Positions 53,628 to 62,874 of a DNA stretch of 64,000 nt are shown in pieces. The DNA comes from Pseudomonadota bacterium (GTDB lineage Bacteria > Myxococcota_A > UBA796 > GCA-2862545). Position 1 is the first letter of the stretch. Each line of letters opens with the position of its first letter. The notes under the pieces were generated by a model. That model saw only the letters and a list, made by a program, of their open reading frames with translations. It was not told the DNA's origin and made no database searches. Location of the stretch: assembly GCA_023954855.1 (NCBI GenBank), contig JAGSGY010000016.1, positions 25,316 to 89,315 of the forward strand, read 5' to 3'. A program made the translations under genes and the position numbers.

Positions 53628-54530
53628 ATGCGCGCCGATGCTGAAGCCGAGGTGGTGATCCCGGGAGTGATCGACCTTCGACGCACACTGCTCGCCCACT
53701 CGGTCTGGGGTTCGTCCGTGGACATTCGGGCGAGCGAAGACCGGGTGGATTGGGCGATTCACACGGAAGAAGGTCCCTCGGCTCTGGCCTTCGTGCAGCT
53801 GGCTGCGGACCGGGTGGGCGTGAAGGCGTGGGGACCCGGTGCCGAGAACCTCGTGGAAGGGGCGCCCGATGTGCTCGGAGTCCACGATCGACCCGAGTCC
53901 TTCGACACGGAACACCCGTTGCTTCGCGATCTCGCGCGTCGATATCGCGGGGTGCGCTTCGGGGCCTCTCGTCGTGTCTGGCCAAGGCTGGTGAGCGCGG
54001 TCATTGGTCAGATGGTCACCAGCAAGGGCGCTGCCCGCTCCTTTCGAGAGCTGGTGCGCGCATACGGTGAGCCCGCGCCGGGACCTGCCGGGCTGACCTG
54101 TGTTCCGACGGCTGCCGCGCTTCGGCGCCTGTCCTACTTCGAGTTCACTCCGTGTGGCATCGAGCGCAAGCGTGCGCAGACCCTGATGGCATGCGCGCGG
54201 CGTCCAGGGCGGCTCGAGCAGGCGATACAGATGTCGGGCGAGGAGGCCTTGGAGTGGCTGCAGCGCTTTCCCGGCATTGGGCCGTGGACCGCCGCGCTCG
54301 TCGTCTCGTCCTCGCATGGCGACGCAGACTGCGTCGTGGTTGGGGACTACCACCTGCCGAACCATGTGACGTTCAACCTGGCCGGTCGACCCCGTGGAAC
54401 CGACGCCGAGATGCTCGAGCTTCTCGAGCCGTACCGTCCCCATCGCGGGCGTGTGCTCCGGATCATCAAGCACGGTGGCAAGAGCCCACCCAAGTACGGC
54501 CCTCGCTCGGACGTGCGCAACATCCGCTGA
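53628..54530 (+). CDS. DNA-3-methyladenine glycosylase II-like base-excision enzyme (AlkA type)
   Basis: 300 residues. An N-terminal beta domain is followed by the helix-hairpin-helix glycosylase fold: 'VSAVIGQMVTSKGAARSFRE', hairpin 'LQRFPGIGPWTAALVVSS' and, after it, the catalytic Asp in 'VVVGDYHLPNHVTF'. It excises alkylated purines from DNA. The C-terminus ends basic ('HGGKSPPKYGPRSDVRNIR'). Divergent from the acyl-CoA dehydrogenase-like gene; hemN follows 38 bp downstream. Confidence 0.88.
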   Translation: MRADAEAEVVIPGVIDLRRTLLAHSVWGSSVDIRASEDRVDWAIHTEEGPSALAFVQLAADRVGVKAWGPGAENLVEGAPDVLGVHDRPESFDTEHPLLRDLARRYRGVRFGASRRVWPRLVSAVIGQMVTSKGAARSFRELVRAYGEPAPGPAGLTCVPTAAALRRLSYFEFTPCGIERKRAQTLMACARRPGRLEQAIQMSGEEALEWLQRFPGIGPWTAALVVSSSHGDADCVVVGDYHLPNHVTFNLAGRPRGTDAEMLELLEPYRPHRGRVLRIIKHGGKSPPKYGPRSDVRNIR

Positions 54531-54568
54531 TCTGGCCCGGTCCTTGCACAGGGGGCAGCGGAGGTCAG

Positions 54569-55876
54569 ATGACCAAGGCGACCCGCGTACCCCGCTATAC
54601 CAGCTACCCGACCGCCCCCCACTTCGGCGCGATCGAAGAGTCCGATGCGCGCGCCGCCCTCGCGCGGGTGGACGGCCCTTTGTCGGTCTACGTTCACGTG
54701 CCGTTCTGCAAGCAGCTCTGCTGGTATTGCGGCTGCCATCGGGAGATTCGTCGACAGAGTGATGCCTCCGCCCCCTACACGGACCTTCTCATCCGAGAGC
54801 TTGAGTTGCTCGATCGCGACCTTGCCAATGGCCGCGAGACGCTCCAGCTCGCCTTTGGCGGTGGGACGCCGAGCTTTCTGCTTCCCGAGGACATGACTCG
54901 GCTGGTGAGGGCCATCGAAGCCCGTTGGCCTCGCGCTGAAGGGGCGGAGTGGTCGATGGAGCTCGACCCACGCACCGTCGATCCCGATCGGCTCGACGGC
55001 TTGATGGACCTTGGCTTCAACCGGTTCTCGCTCGGGGTCCAAGACATTCATCAAGAGGTGATGCGAGCGGTGAATCGCGAGCAACCCCATGAGCTGTCCG
55101 AGGCGCTCGTGGAGAGAGTGCGCGACCGCGGTGGGGTGGGCTTGTCCATTGACCTGCTCTACGGCTTGCCCGTCCAGACCGAAGAGAGCTGGGGCCGTAC
55201 CCTCGAGTGGGCCGTGGCCCTCGGGCCGGACCGCATGTCCATCTTTCCGTACGCGCACGTGCCCTGGATGCAGCCGCAGCAGAAGCTCATCGAAGCAGAC
55301 CTTCCCGGCACCGAGCTTCGCAATGCCCTTCGGGATCTGGCGTGGGAACGGCTCTCGGCGGCTGGCTACATTCGGATTGGCATGGATCACTTCGCGAAGC
55401 CGACGGACAGCCTTGTCGCGGCCCGAGACGCGGGGGCGCTGCACCGGAACTTCCAGGGCTACTCGACCCATCGGGGGCTCGACATGGTCGGCCTCGGAAC
55501 CAGCGCAATCTCGAGCTACGGCGGCAGCTACGTGCAGAACCTGAAGGACCTCGAGGCCTACACCACCGCGGTGAAGGACGGCCAGTTGCCGATCGAGCGC
55601 GGCTTCGTGTTGTCAGACGAGGACCAGCTTCGGCGCGAGGTCATCGGCGACCTGCTCTGCCGCTTCGCGGTGCGCTTCGGGGACTACGGGGTCACCGCCG
55701 AGCACTTCAAGGCGGAGCTCGACCAGCTCGAGGCACTCGAGCAGCGTGGCTGGATCCGTGTCGAAGGGGACGCTGTCCAGGTTCTGCCCGAAGGTGCCGA
55801 GAGTGCACGCATGGTCGCGGCGGCCTTCGACCAGTACCTCGGAGCGTCTTCGGCCCAGTACTCCCGGCTTCACTGA
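54569..55876 (+). CDS. hemN: Oxygen-independent coproporphyrinogen III dehydrogenase
   Basis: 435 residues from ATG 54569 with GGAGG upstream. Radical-SAM cluster motif 'PFCKQLCWYCGCH' (CxxxCxxC) near residue 50, 'AFGGGTPSFL', 'MELDPRTVD', 'RFSLGVQDI' and 'SIDLLYGLPVQT' identify HemN. It decarboxylates coproporphyrinogen III to protoporphyrinogen IX for heme synthesis, consistent with the CxxCH heme proteins in this window. 'GYIRIGMDHFAKPTDSL' and the YSTHRG region are typical of true HemN rather than HemW. A GC hairpin follows the stop. Confidence 0.93.
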   Translation: MTKATRVPRYTSYPTAPHFGAIEESDARAALARVDGPLSVYVHVPFCKQLCWYCGCHREIRRQSDASAPYTDLLIRELELLDRDLANGRETLQLAFGGGTPSFLLPEDMTRLVRAIEARWPRAEGAEWSMELDPRTVDPDRLDGLMDLGFNRFSLGVQDIHQEVMRAVNREQPHELSEALVERVRDRGGVGLSIDLLYGLPVQTEESWGRTLEWAVALGPDRMSIFPYAHVPWMQPQQKLIEADLPGTELRNALRDLAWERLSAAGYIRIGMDHFAKPTDSLVAARDAGALHRNFQGYSTHRGLDMVGLGTSAISSYGGSYVQNLKDLEAYTTAVKDGQLPIERGFVLSDEDQLRREVIGDLLCRFAVRFGDYGVTAEHFKAELDQLEALEQRGWIRVEGDAVQVLPEGAESARMVAAAFDQYLGASSAQYSRLH

Positions 55877-55896
55877 GCTGTGCCAACTCACCCAAT

Positions 55897-55916
55897 CTGC
55901 GCGTCAAAACGCGCAG
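55897..55916 (+). terminator. GC hairpin after hemN
   Basis: A perfect 8-bp stem (CTGCGCGT / ACGCGCAG) with a CAAA loop lies 20 bp after the hemN stop. No T-run follows, so it is either a weak terminator or an mRNA stabiliser. It shares the GCGCGT/ACGCGC stem core with the hairpin at 4292. Confidence 0.5.
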
Positions 55917-55995
55917 GTGTCAGCCAGGCACGCCGCGCATTGCGGGTCCTCGCTGCGCTCCACAATTCTGCTGGCCTGTGCTGCCCCGCTCGGGG

Positions 55996-56001
55996 TAGGC
56001 T
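55996..56001 (+). promoter_or_regulatory. Candidate -10 box (TAGGCT)
   Basis: GGGTAGGCT lies 24 bp before ATG 56026, with GGAG near the start codon. Confidence 0.3.
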
Positions 56002-56025
56002 GCCCCCAATCCCCACGGAGTGACG

Positions 56026-56610
56026 ATGCATCGCGCCCTTGCGCCCCTCCTTTTGTTGGCCCTCGCTGGCTGCGAAACGGAAGACGCCCAGGACAGAATC
56101 ACCATTGAGCTTGCTGACGGCGAGCCCAACGTACGCATGGACCTCGAGCCCATCACCCTCACGGATGTCGACAACAACGTCGACATCACGGTGACCTTCG
56201 ACGCGCCGGACACCGAGAGCGCCGACAGCAATTCGGTGCTGTTGTTGCAGTACCGGGTGCTCTACGGCGTCGGCGACATCGCCTGTGACTCCGAAGGTTC
56301 TGACTGCACCTATATTGCCGGCGATATCTACTCTGAGCTCTCCGAGGGCGGCACCGAGTCGCTGTCGCTGCGGGGTGCGGTCGAAGCGCAGCTCGACTGG
56401 GCCCAGGCGCACTACACCAGCGACGAGCTCGACGTGAGCGCGCGTGTTCAGCTTCAGGGCTACTACGGCACCTCCGAGCGGCTCGATTCCTATCACCAGG
56501 CCCTAATTGCCGAGCCGCCTGACCAGGACGAGATCGATAAGCATCTCTCGTACCTGGAACGCGTCGACGCCGGCTACGATTTCATCGCAACTTTTGCTGA
56601 CTACAGGTAG
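56026..56610 (+). CDS. Small acidic lipoprotein, 194 aa
   Basis: Signal peptide with lipobox 'LAGC' (lipid Cys at residue 16). ATG 56026 is preferred over GTG 56020 for spacing to GGAG. The mature part is acidic and beta-rich with a Cys pair ('IACDSEGSDCTYI') and a helical C-terminus. No domain is recognised. The following lipoprotein gene starts three bases after its stop, so the two are co-expressed and possibly functionally linked. Confidence 0.8.
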   Translation: MHRALAPLLLLALAGCETEDAQDRITIELADGEPNVRMDLEPITLTDVDNNVDITVTFDAPDTESADSNSVLLLQYRVLYGVGDIACDSEGSDCTYIAGDIYSELSEGGTESLSLRGAVEAQLDWAQAHYTSDELDVSARVQLQGYYGTSERLDSYHQALIAEPPDQDEIDKHLSYLERVDAGYDFIATFADYR

Positions 56611-56613
56611 GTC

Positions 56614-57711
56614 ATGAAGCCTCTCTGCGTAATTGCTCTCCTGGCGCTCAGCGCTTGCACCACGGTTGATCCGACCGAAAACCAGCTCGACGACTGGACC
56701 CCTGGGGTTCCGACGACGGGCGGCGACACCGGTGACACCGGAACCATCGACACGGCGAACCCAGGCGGGTTGCTAAAGATTACCCCTGTGCTGGCTTACG
56801 ACGGTCGCTTTGGCACCGTTGCAGACCCGGACCTCGACTGCGAGCTCGATACCACCGGCGGATACGCCGAGCAGTCGTGTCAGCTCGAGGCCAACGAGCT
56901 GGACCTCTACTTCCACGGCTGGGCGTACAACCTCAGCATCCCGGCCAACACCTGCGACTACCTGTCGATCATCTCGTACTACTACCAGGCGTGGAGCATG
57001 GGTACCGGGCCCACGTTGGTCGAGTACAAGGTGGACGAGTCAGGGCAGTGGCTCTCCGATACCTCGAATTCCGTCGGCGGAGCCCCCACGTGTGAGTTCG
57101 ACCACTCGGGCCTTCAGAACCCTGGTCCGAACTGCTGTTACGGTGAATATCAAGTTCAGGTGACCGTGGTCGCTGCCGGTGGTGGCGAGACGGTTCAGCC
57201 GATTTCACCGCCGATCGAGTGGGGTGGCGGTGCCCCCGGCTCGTGCTTCGAGGGTGCGGCCTACCACTCCTCGGCGACCGAGCTCACCGAAGACGGCTTC
57301 CCCAAGGTGCTCGTCGTCGACATTGACGAGTCGGCGGACAGCAACTTCTCGGTGTCCTTCGACTCGCCGCTCGGCCTTCAGGTCGGCAGCAACGTCACGG
57401 TTGCGAACTACCTCGAGGCCGGGGCTGCGATTCCTGCTGGACGCGCAGTCGGTATTCCCGAGTACTACGTGTCCTGTGTCGATCAGGCCGCTGAAGTCCG
57501 TGGGCGCTTTGCGATGACGGTCCGCGAGTGGGACGAGGAGGCTCAGTTCGATCTCGAGTCCGAGGGCGATCCGAACAGCGGAATTCAGTCGGCACCTGGG
57601 GCGGCTGCTCCTGAAGAGTCGAACGGATCGGGAAGCCTGATCAACGACTTCTGGGACTGGCAGGACTTTGGCCTGAACAGCATCGACTTCGTCGGACCGA
57701 ACGGCGGATAG
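56614..57711 (+). CDS. Cys-rich lipoprotein, 365 aa
   Basis: Signal peptide with lipobox 'LSAC' (lipid Cys at residue 15), then a Gly/Asp/Thr linker ('TTGGDTGDTGTIDTANPGG'). The mature region has about ten Cys, including adjacent 'NCCYGEYQVQVTVV', and many aromatic residues, suggesting a disulphide-rich beta-sandwich. I do not recognise the domain. It is in an operon with the smaller lipoprotein upstream. Only three bases separate them. Confidence 0.8.
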   Translation: MKPLCVIALLALSACTTVDPTENQLDDWTPGVPTTGGDTGDTGTIDTANPGGLLKITPVLAYDGRFGTVADPDLDCELDTTGGYAEQSCQLEANELDLYFHGWAYNLSIPANTCDYLSIISYYYQAWSMGTGPTLVEYKVDESGQWLSDTSNSVGGAPTCEFDHSGLQNPGPNCCYGEYQVQVTVVAAGGGETVQPISPPIEWGGGAPGSCFEGAAYHSSATELTEDGFPKVLVVDIDESADSNFSVSFDSPLGLQVGSNVTVANYLEAGAAIPAGRAVGIPEYYVSCVDQAAEVRGRFAMTVREWDEEAQFDLESEGDPNSGIQSAPGAAAPEESNGSGSLINDFWDWQDFGLNSIDFVGPNGG

Positions 57712-57775
57712 CACTCGCTCGTTCGAGGAGCGGCCCAGATCGAAACTAGCGCCTGCGATCTCTACGTTGGCGGAC

Positions 57776-57781
57776 TAGGGT
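57776..57781 (+). promoter_or_regulatory. Candidate -10 box (TAGGGT)
   Basis: GACTAGGGT lies 22 bp before ATG 57804; GGAGG follows. The same hexamer precedes the gene at 63903. Confidence 0.35.
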
Positions 57782-57803
57782 GTGCCTCCTTGGAGGCCGC
57801 TCG

Positions 57804-60800
57804 ATGCGTACGCTGACCGCCCTGATCCTACTTGCCGCCTGTAACGGGCCTGCCACTGACGACAGCGGGCCGGTCGACACGGGGTCCGACACCGGAATCA
57901 CCGACTCTGGCGATTCCGGCGACACGGGTGAGTCGCCTCCGGATCTAACCGTGGGCGATCCCACGGCGGACGTCTCAGTCGAGACGTGCTCGAATACACT
58001 CCCAGCGCCTGCATCTGGCGAGCTCTGCACGGTCTCTGGAGATCCAAGCACCGCGACCCACTTGCTTCTGCAGGGGCGGGTCCTCGGTGTAGACAAGGTG
58101 TTCGAGGACGGCGAAGTGCTCGTCGAGCTCGGCGACAACGGCACCATCGAGTGTGCGGGCTGTGACTGCACCGAGCCCTCGACGACGGTCACCGTGTCCT
58201 GCCCGGACGGCGCCATCTCCCCCGGGCTGGTCAATGCGCACGACCACATCCGCTACGCCACCGAGTCCCCCGTGGGCCACGGCGACGAGCGCTACGACCA
58301 CCGCCACGACTGGCGTCGCGGGACCCGGGGGCACACCTCGCTTCGTACGAGCTCCAGCAACGATCGCGAGGCGCTGCTCTACGGTGAGCTGCGCATGCTC
58401 TTCGGCGGAGCGACCTCGATCGCGGGCTCCGTGAGCAGTGTCGATGCACAGGGTCTGCTGCGCAATCTCGATGCGGCGGAGCACAACGAGGGCTTGGGTT
58501 TCTACGAGGCGAACTACGAGACCTTCCCGCTTGGCGACAGTGATGGCCAGCTCGCGGCGACCGGCTGCTCCGAGTACCAGCTCGACACGCCTACGGCGCT
58601 GGGCTTTCGCGTGTACCTGCCCCACATCGCCGAGGGCATCGATGCCGAGGCTCAGAACGAGTTCCTCTGCCTGTCTTCGGACAGCAACGGCGGCATTGAC
58701 CTCATTGCGCCGAACACCTCGATCATCCACGGCGTAGGCGTGTCTCCGGCCAACATCGGCGACATCAGTGACTCGGGCTCGAAGCTCGTGTGGTCTCCCC
58801 GCTCGAATGTCTCGCTGTATGGCTTCACGGCTCCTGTCACGACCTACGACGCGATGGGCGTCCCGATTGCCATGGGCACAGACTGGACCCCGTCAGGCTC
58901 CGCGCAGATGCTGCGGGAGCTTGCCTGCGCCGACTACCTGAACGAGTTCCACATGGGCTACCACTTCACGCACCGTGAGCTGTGGCTCATGGCGACGCGA
59001 AACGGTGCGCTCGCACTCGGAGCACAGCAGCAGCTGGGGCAGCTCGAGGTCGGCGCCATCGCAGACATCGCGGTGTTCGATGGTCGCACGCGGCCTGCGT
59101 ACGAGGCGGTGACCCAGGCTGGAATCGGCGACGTGGAGCTCGTGCTTCGCGGCTCGAAGGCGCTGTATGGCGATGCCGATGTGCTCGCGGGCTTGCGCAC
59201 CGACGCTTCGAGCTGTGAGGCCCTGTCCGACTGCGTGGCCGACAACGCGGTGTGTGTCAGCGAGGACAGCGGGCTGACCCTGGCGACGATCAAGAGCGCC
59301 GTGGGCAACGCCTATCCGCTGCTGCAGTGCGAGGTCCCGGTCGACGAGCCCTCGTGCTTGCCGTACCGCGACAACGAGGACCAGGACGGCTTGGTCTTCC
59401 CGCAGTCCGACATCGAAGACTTCGATGGCGACGGCGTGGTCGACACCGTCGACCTCTGTCCGACCGTGTTCGACGCGGGCCGGCCAATCGAGGGCTACCT
59501 GCAGGGCGATGCCGACGCCGACGGCATTGGTGATGCTTGCGACGCGTGCCCGCTCACCGCCGGCGAGAGCGGCTGTCGCTGGGGCGACCCCGACGACGAC
59601 GGCATTCCCAGCGCCGACGACAACTGTCCGGATGATGCGAATAGCAACCAGCTCGACGACGACCTCGACGGCATCGGCGACGCCTGCGACCGCTGTCCTT
59701 CCTATCCGGCCGCCTCCGGCGCCTGCCCCGAGGTCGTCTATGATGTGAAGGACGGCACGCTTGCCCTCGGCTCGCGGGTCGTGCTCACCGACATGACCGT
59801 CACGGCGACCAAGGTCGACCGCGGTGCCTTCCTCCAACTCGACGTCGGGGGAAGCGGCTACGTCGGTCGCGACCACAGTGGAGTCTGGGCGTACATGCCC
59901 GACCTCAACCTGCCTGCCGTAGGCGACAAGATCACTCTCGAGGGCTCGATCGACGACTTCTATGGCCAAACGCAGCTGAACAACATTCCGTCGTACATCG
60001 TGCAGAGCTCGGCAAACGCGCTCCCGACCGTCGAGGTGGTTGCGGCTGGAGTCGTCGAGACAAATGGAAGCCGCGCTGCGGCCCTGGAATCCGTGCTCAT
60101 TCGCGTCGAGGACGTCGCGGTGACTGCAGTCGATCTGCCGCCAGGCCAAGGCGATACGGCTCCGACAGCAGAGTTTGCCGTGGGCGGGAACCTCGTGGTC
60201 GACGACTACCTGTTCCTCATCGAGCCTGCTCCCGTCGTGGGTGAGCGCTTCGCTGCGCTCTCAGGCGTGCTGGCAGCGCGTCACGAGAAGAGTGTGCTTC
60301 TGCCTCGCACCTCCGCCGATGTGACGGCTGGGCCCGCAAGCCTCGCCGCGTTTAGCGAGACTGCAGTGCTGCTCCCCGCGGGTACCGTCGACAGCAGCCT
60401 GCTCTCGCTCTCGCTCGCGCGACCGGCTGCCTCGGTGGAGACTGTGGCCCTGACCTGCAGTCCTTCGGCGCAGCTCACCTGTCCGGCGACCGTCGACTTC
60501 GGCATCGGCGTCCAGACCCTGGCCATCGAGCTCACCGGAGTCGCGGCGAGCGACACGGCGGCCACCATCACCGCCGACCTAAACGGCTCTCAGGCCAATG
60601 CCGATGTGCAGGTTTACGACGACTCGAGTCAGCGTTCCGTCGTTGCTCTCGACCCGACCGCACTCACGATTCGCGTCGACACGACCGACAGCCTCGTGGT
60701 CACCCTGAACCTTCCTGCTGCGAGCGGCGGCACGGCGGTTGCCTTGACGAGCGGGGGTGTGGTCTCGCACGCAAGCTCGGTGACCGTGCCGGCTGGAAGC

Positions 60801-61409
60801 CTCGCAGTGGCCTTCGACATCACGGCGCCTGCCACAGCCGGTTCGGACACGCTGGTCGGGACCCTGAACGGTACGGCTTCGACGAGCATCACCGTGAGCG
60901 AGGGCTTTGCGGGAAGCGGGCAGCTGTTCTCGCAGTACCTCGAGGGTTCTTCGGGAACGAACAAGATGGTCGAGGTCATTCAGGCGGACTCGGGCGCGCT
61001 CGACCTCGAGACCTGCCAGGTCAAGGTCTACGCCAACGGCAACACCTCGCCGAACAACACGATCAACCTCGGACCCGGCACGCTCAACCAGGGCGATGTC
61101 TGGGTCCTCTGCAACGTCTCGGACACTGCGCTGTCCGGCGTCTGTGACCAGAGTGCGGGTGGCCTCACCTTCAACGGTGATGATGCGCTGGAGCTCAGCT
61201 GTGGCGGCACCGTGCAAGACGTCTTTGGTCAGATCGGCACCGATCCAGGCACCTCCTGGGGAACCCCGTCGACCGCCGACAACGTGCTGGTGCGCAACTG
61301 CTCCATCACGTCGGGAGATGCGGATGGGGCGGATAGCTTCGACCCGTCGATCGAGTGGAGCGAGACCACCCCGGATGTCTCGGCTGGCTTCGGAAGCCAC
61401 TGCGAGTAG
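57804..61409 (+). CDS. Amidohydrolase lipoprotein fused to TSP3, OB-like and lamin-tail domains
   Basis: 1201 residues. Lipobox 'LAAC' at residue 13, then an Asp/Gly/Ser/Thr linker. Residues ~60-430 are a metal-dependent amidohydrolase: 'GAISPGLVNAHDHIRY' (HxH-like metal site reads HDH), 'IIHGVGVSP', 'AMGTDWTPSGS' (metal Asp) and the C-terminal 'GQLEVGAIADIAVFDGRT' sheet. Residues ~525-640 are thrombospondin type 3 calcium repeats. Residues ~650-810 resemble OB-fold domains of extracellular nucleases. Beta-rich repeats follow, and a lamin-tail-like domain closes the protein (~1020-1190). Probably a surface-bound hydrolase; substrate unknown. Confidence 0.85.
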   Translation: MRTLTALILLAACNGPATDDSGPVDTGSDTGITDSGDSGDTGESPPDLTVGDPTADVSVETCSNTLPAPASGELCTVSGDPSTATHLLLQGRVLGVDKVFEDGEVLVELGDNGTIECAGCDCTEPSTTVTVSCPDGAISPGLVNAHDHIRYATESPVGHGDERYDHRHDWRRGTRGHTSLRTSSSNDREALLYGELRMLFGGATSIAGSVSSVDAQGLLRNLDAAEHNEGLGFYEANYETFPLGDSDGQLAATGCSEYQLDTPTALGFRVYLPHIAEGIDAEAQNEFLCLSSDSNGGIDLIAPNTSIIHGVGVSPANIGDISDSGSKLVWSPRSNVSLYGFTAPVTTYDAMGVPIAMGTDWTPSGSAQMLRELACADYLNEFHMGYHFTHRELWLMATRNGALALGAQQQLGQLEVGAIADIAVFDGRTRPAYEAVTQAGIGDVELVLRGSKALYGDADVLAGLRTDASSCEALSDCVADNAVCVSEDSGLTLATIKSAVGNAYPLLQCEVPVDEPSCLPYRDNEDQDGLVFPQSDIEDFDGDGVVDTVDLCPTVFDAGRPIEGYLQGDADADGIGDACDACPLTAGESGCRWGDPDDDGIPSADDNCPDDANSNQLDDDLDGIGDACDRCPSYPAASGACPEVVYDVKDGTLALGSRVVLTDMTVTATKVDRGAFLQLDVGGSGYVGRDHSGVWAYMPDLNLPAVGDKITLEGSIDDFYGQTQLNNIPSYIVQSSANALPTVEVVAAGVVETNGSRAAALESVLIRVEDVAVTAVDLPPGQGDTAPTAEFAVGGNLVVDDYLFLIEPAPVVGERFAALSGVLAARHEKSVLLPRTSADVTAGPASLAAFSETAVLLPAGTVDSSLLSLSLARPAASVETVALTCSPSAQLTCPATVDFGIGVQTLAIELTGVAASDTAATITADLNGSQANADVQVYDDSSQRSVVALDPTALTIRVDTTDSLVVTLNLPAASGGTAVALTSGGVVSHASSVTVPAGSLAVAFDITAPATAGSDTLVGTLNGTASTSITVSEGFAGSGQLFSQYLEGSSGTNKMVEVIQADSGALDLETCQVKVYANGNTSPNNTINLGPGTLNQGDVWVLCNVSDTALSGVCDQSAGGLTFNGDDALELSCGGTVQDVFGQIGTDPGTSWGTPSTADNVLVRNCSITSGDADGADSFDPSIEWSETTPDVSAGFGSHCE

Positions 61410-61418
61410 GCAGCAGCC

Positions 61419-62837
61419 CTAGTTACAGGTCCAGGCCTTCGCCTTGCAACGCAGGGTGTAGGTCTGGCCTGCGACGATGGCGTAGCCGTCGTGAGCGACC
61501 TGCTCCTTGCCGGACGCGTCCCGTAGCAACACCTGGTAGATCCCCGCGGGAACCAGGGCGTCCGCGGGGTAGATGCCGTGCGCGTCCTTGAAGCGGACGA
61601 AGCTGGCCTCGACGCCTTCGACGGTGACGGTCGATGCCGGACCCGCGAGCTCTGGGGGCGTGGCGGTCGGCGGCAGAGCGACCGGGGCCGGTGGCGCTTC
61701 GGGTCCCGGCTGCATGACCCAGAAGCCCGCCACGATGGTCACCAGGAGGGCGGCGATGCCTACCCATGCGAGTGCGGAGCTCTCTCTCGCCGGTGCCAGA
61801 GGGGTTTGCGGGGTGCGGGGCAGTGCCTTGGGCACCTCGCTCGTGTCGAGCTTGTTGTGCCAGTCCGCGCCGGGATCGAGGGTCTCGGATGCCGAGTCTA
61901 GCGGGGTGGGGCCGGGTTCATACTCGCCTAGGAAGCGCTGTCGTAGCTCGGCGGTCCACGGGTCTTCGCCATGCGTCTCACCGCGCGTTCGGCCGGGCTC
62001 CGTGATGTTTCCCTTCCAGGCGGCGAGCATTTCGCCTGCATCGCGCCAGCGCTCCTCGACTTGCACCTTGAGTGCGCCGTCGATCGCACGCACCTGTGCG
62101 GCATTGAGGTCTGGAACCCGGTCGGCAATGGACGGGACCTTGCCCTTGCGGATGTCCATCATCACCGCAAGCACGTCCTTTCCCTGGAACGGACGCTCCC
62201 CGGTGAGCACCTCGAAGAGCACGACGCCAAGCGACCAAACATCGGCCGCTGCGTTGAGCTCTTGGCCCATCTCGAACTGCTCGGGGGCCATGTAATAGGG
62301 CGTGCCGACGAGGCTTCCGGTGACGGATTGCGTGAACATCGAGCCACCGATCGACTCGCTCATGAACTTGACCAGGCCAAAGTCGAGAATCTTCGGCTGC
62401 GGACCCGAGGGGGTGAGTGCGATCAGGATGTTCTGGGGCTTGATGTCTCGGTGAATCAGGGAGTGGGCGTGCGCATAGGCGGCACCCTCCATGATTCCCT
62501 CGGCGAGCTGAGACCCGCGGTTCACCGACAGGTTGCCGTCTGCGATCAGTGCTGCAAGCGTGGGGCCGCGGACGTACTCCATGACCAGACCGGCTTGTCC
62601 GTCGATGACAATGACATCGGTGACCGCGACGATGTTCGGATGGCGGAGCTTGCCCTGCGCGCGCCCCTCGGCGAGTAGGCGCTTGCTGACCTTCGGCGTG
62701 GCCTTGACCAGCACCTTGATGGCGTGCTGACTCGCGAGGGTCTCGTGACGCGCGCTGTAGACGACAGCCATCGCGCCTTCGCCGATTCGATCCTCGATGA
62801 TGTACCGGTCGACCTTGCGGCCTTCGGGGAGATGCAT
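61419..62837 (-). CDS. Eukaryote-like Ser/Thr protein kinase with a membrane anchor
   Basis: 472 residues. The kinase domain covers residues ~12-270: P-loop 'IGEGAMAVVYSA', Lys in 'QHAIKVLVK', catalytic loop 'LIHRDIKPQNIL', 'DFGLVKFM' and activation-segment end 'GTPYYMAPEQF'. A Pro-rich juxtamembrane region leads to one membrane helix at ~360-380 ('VGIAALLVTIVAGFWVM'). An extracytoplasmic ~90-residue domain follows that looks like a PEGA-type beta unit with two Cys at its end. It phosphorylates cytosolic targets in response to an envelope signal. The adjacent FHA-cyclase is a natural partner, since FHA binds phosphothreonine. Confidence 0.93.
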   Translation of the reverse strand: MHLPEGRKVDRYIIEDRIGEGAMAVVYSARHETLASQHAIKVLVKATPKVSKRLLAEGRAQGKLRHPNIVAVTDVIVIDGQAGLVMEYVRGPTLAALIADGNLSVNRGSQLAEGIMEGAAYAHAHSLIHRDIKPQNILIALTPSGPQPKILDFGLVKFMSESIGGSMFTQSVTGSLVGTPYYMAPEQFEMGQELNAAADVWSLGVVLFEVLTGERPFQGKDVLAVMMDIRKGKVPSIADRVPDLNAAQVRAIDGALKVQVEERWRDAGEMLAAWKGNITEPGRTRGETHGEDPWTAELRQRFLGEYEPGPTPLDSASETLDPGADWHNKLDTSEVPKALPRTPQTPLAPARESSALAWVGIAALLVTIVAGFWVMQPGPEAPPAPVALPPTATPPELAGPASTVTVEGVEASFVRFKDAHGIYPADALVPAGIYQVLLRDASGKEQVAHDGYAIVAGQTYTLRCKAKAWTCN

Positions 62838-62874
62838 GCTCTGCCTGCGTTGCAGGACAGGCTAGCACGGGCGT

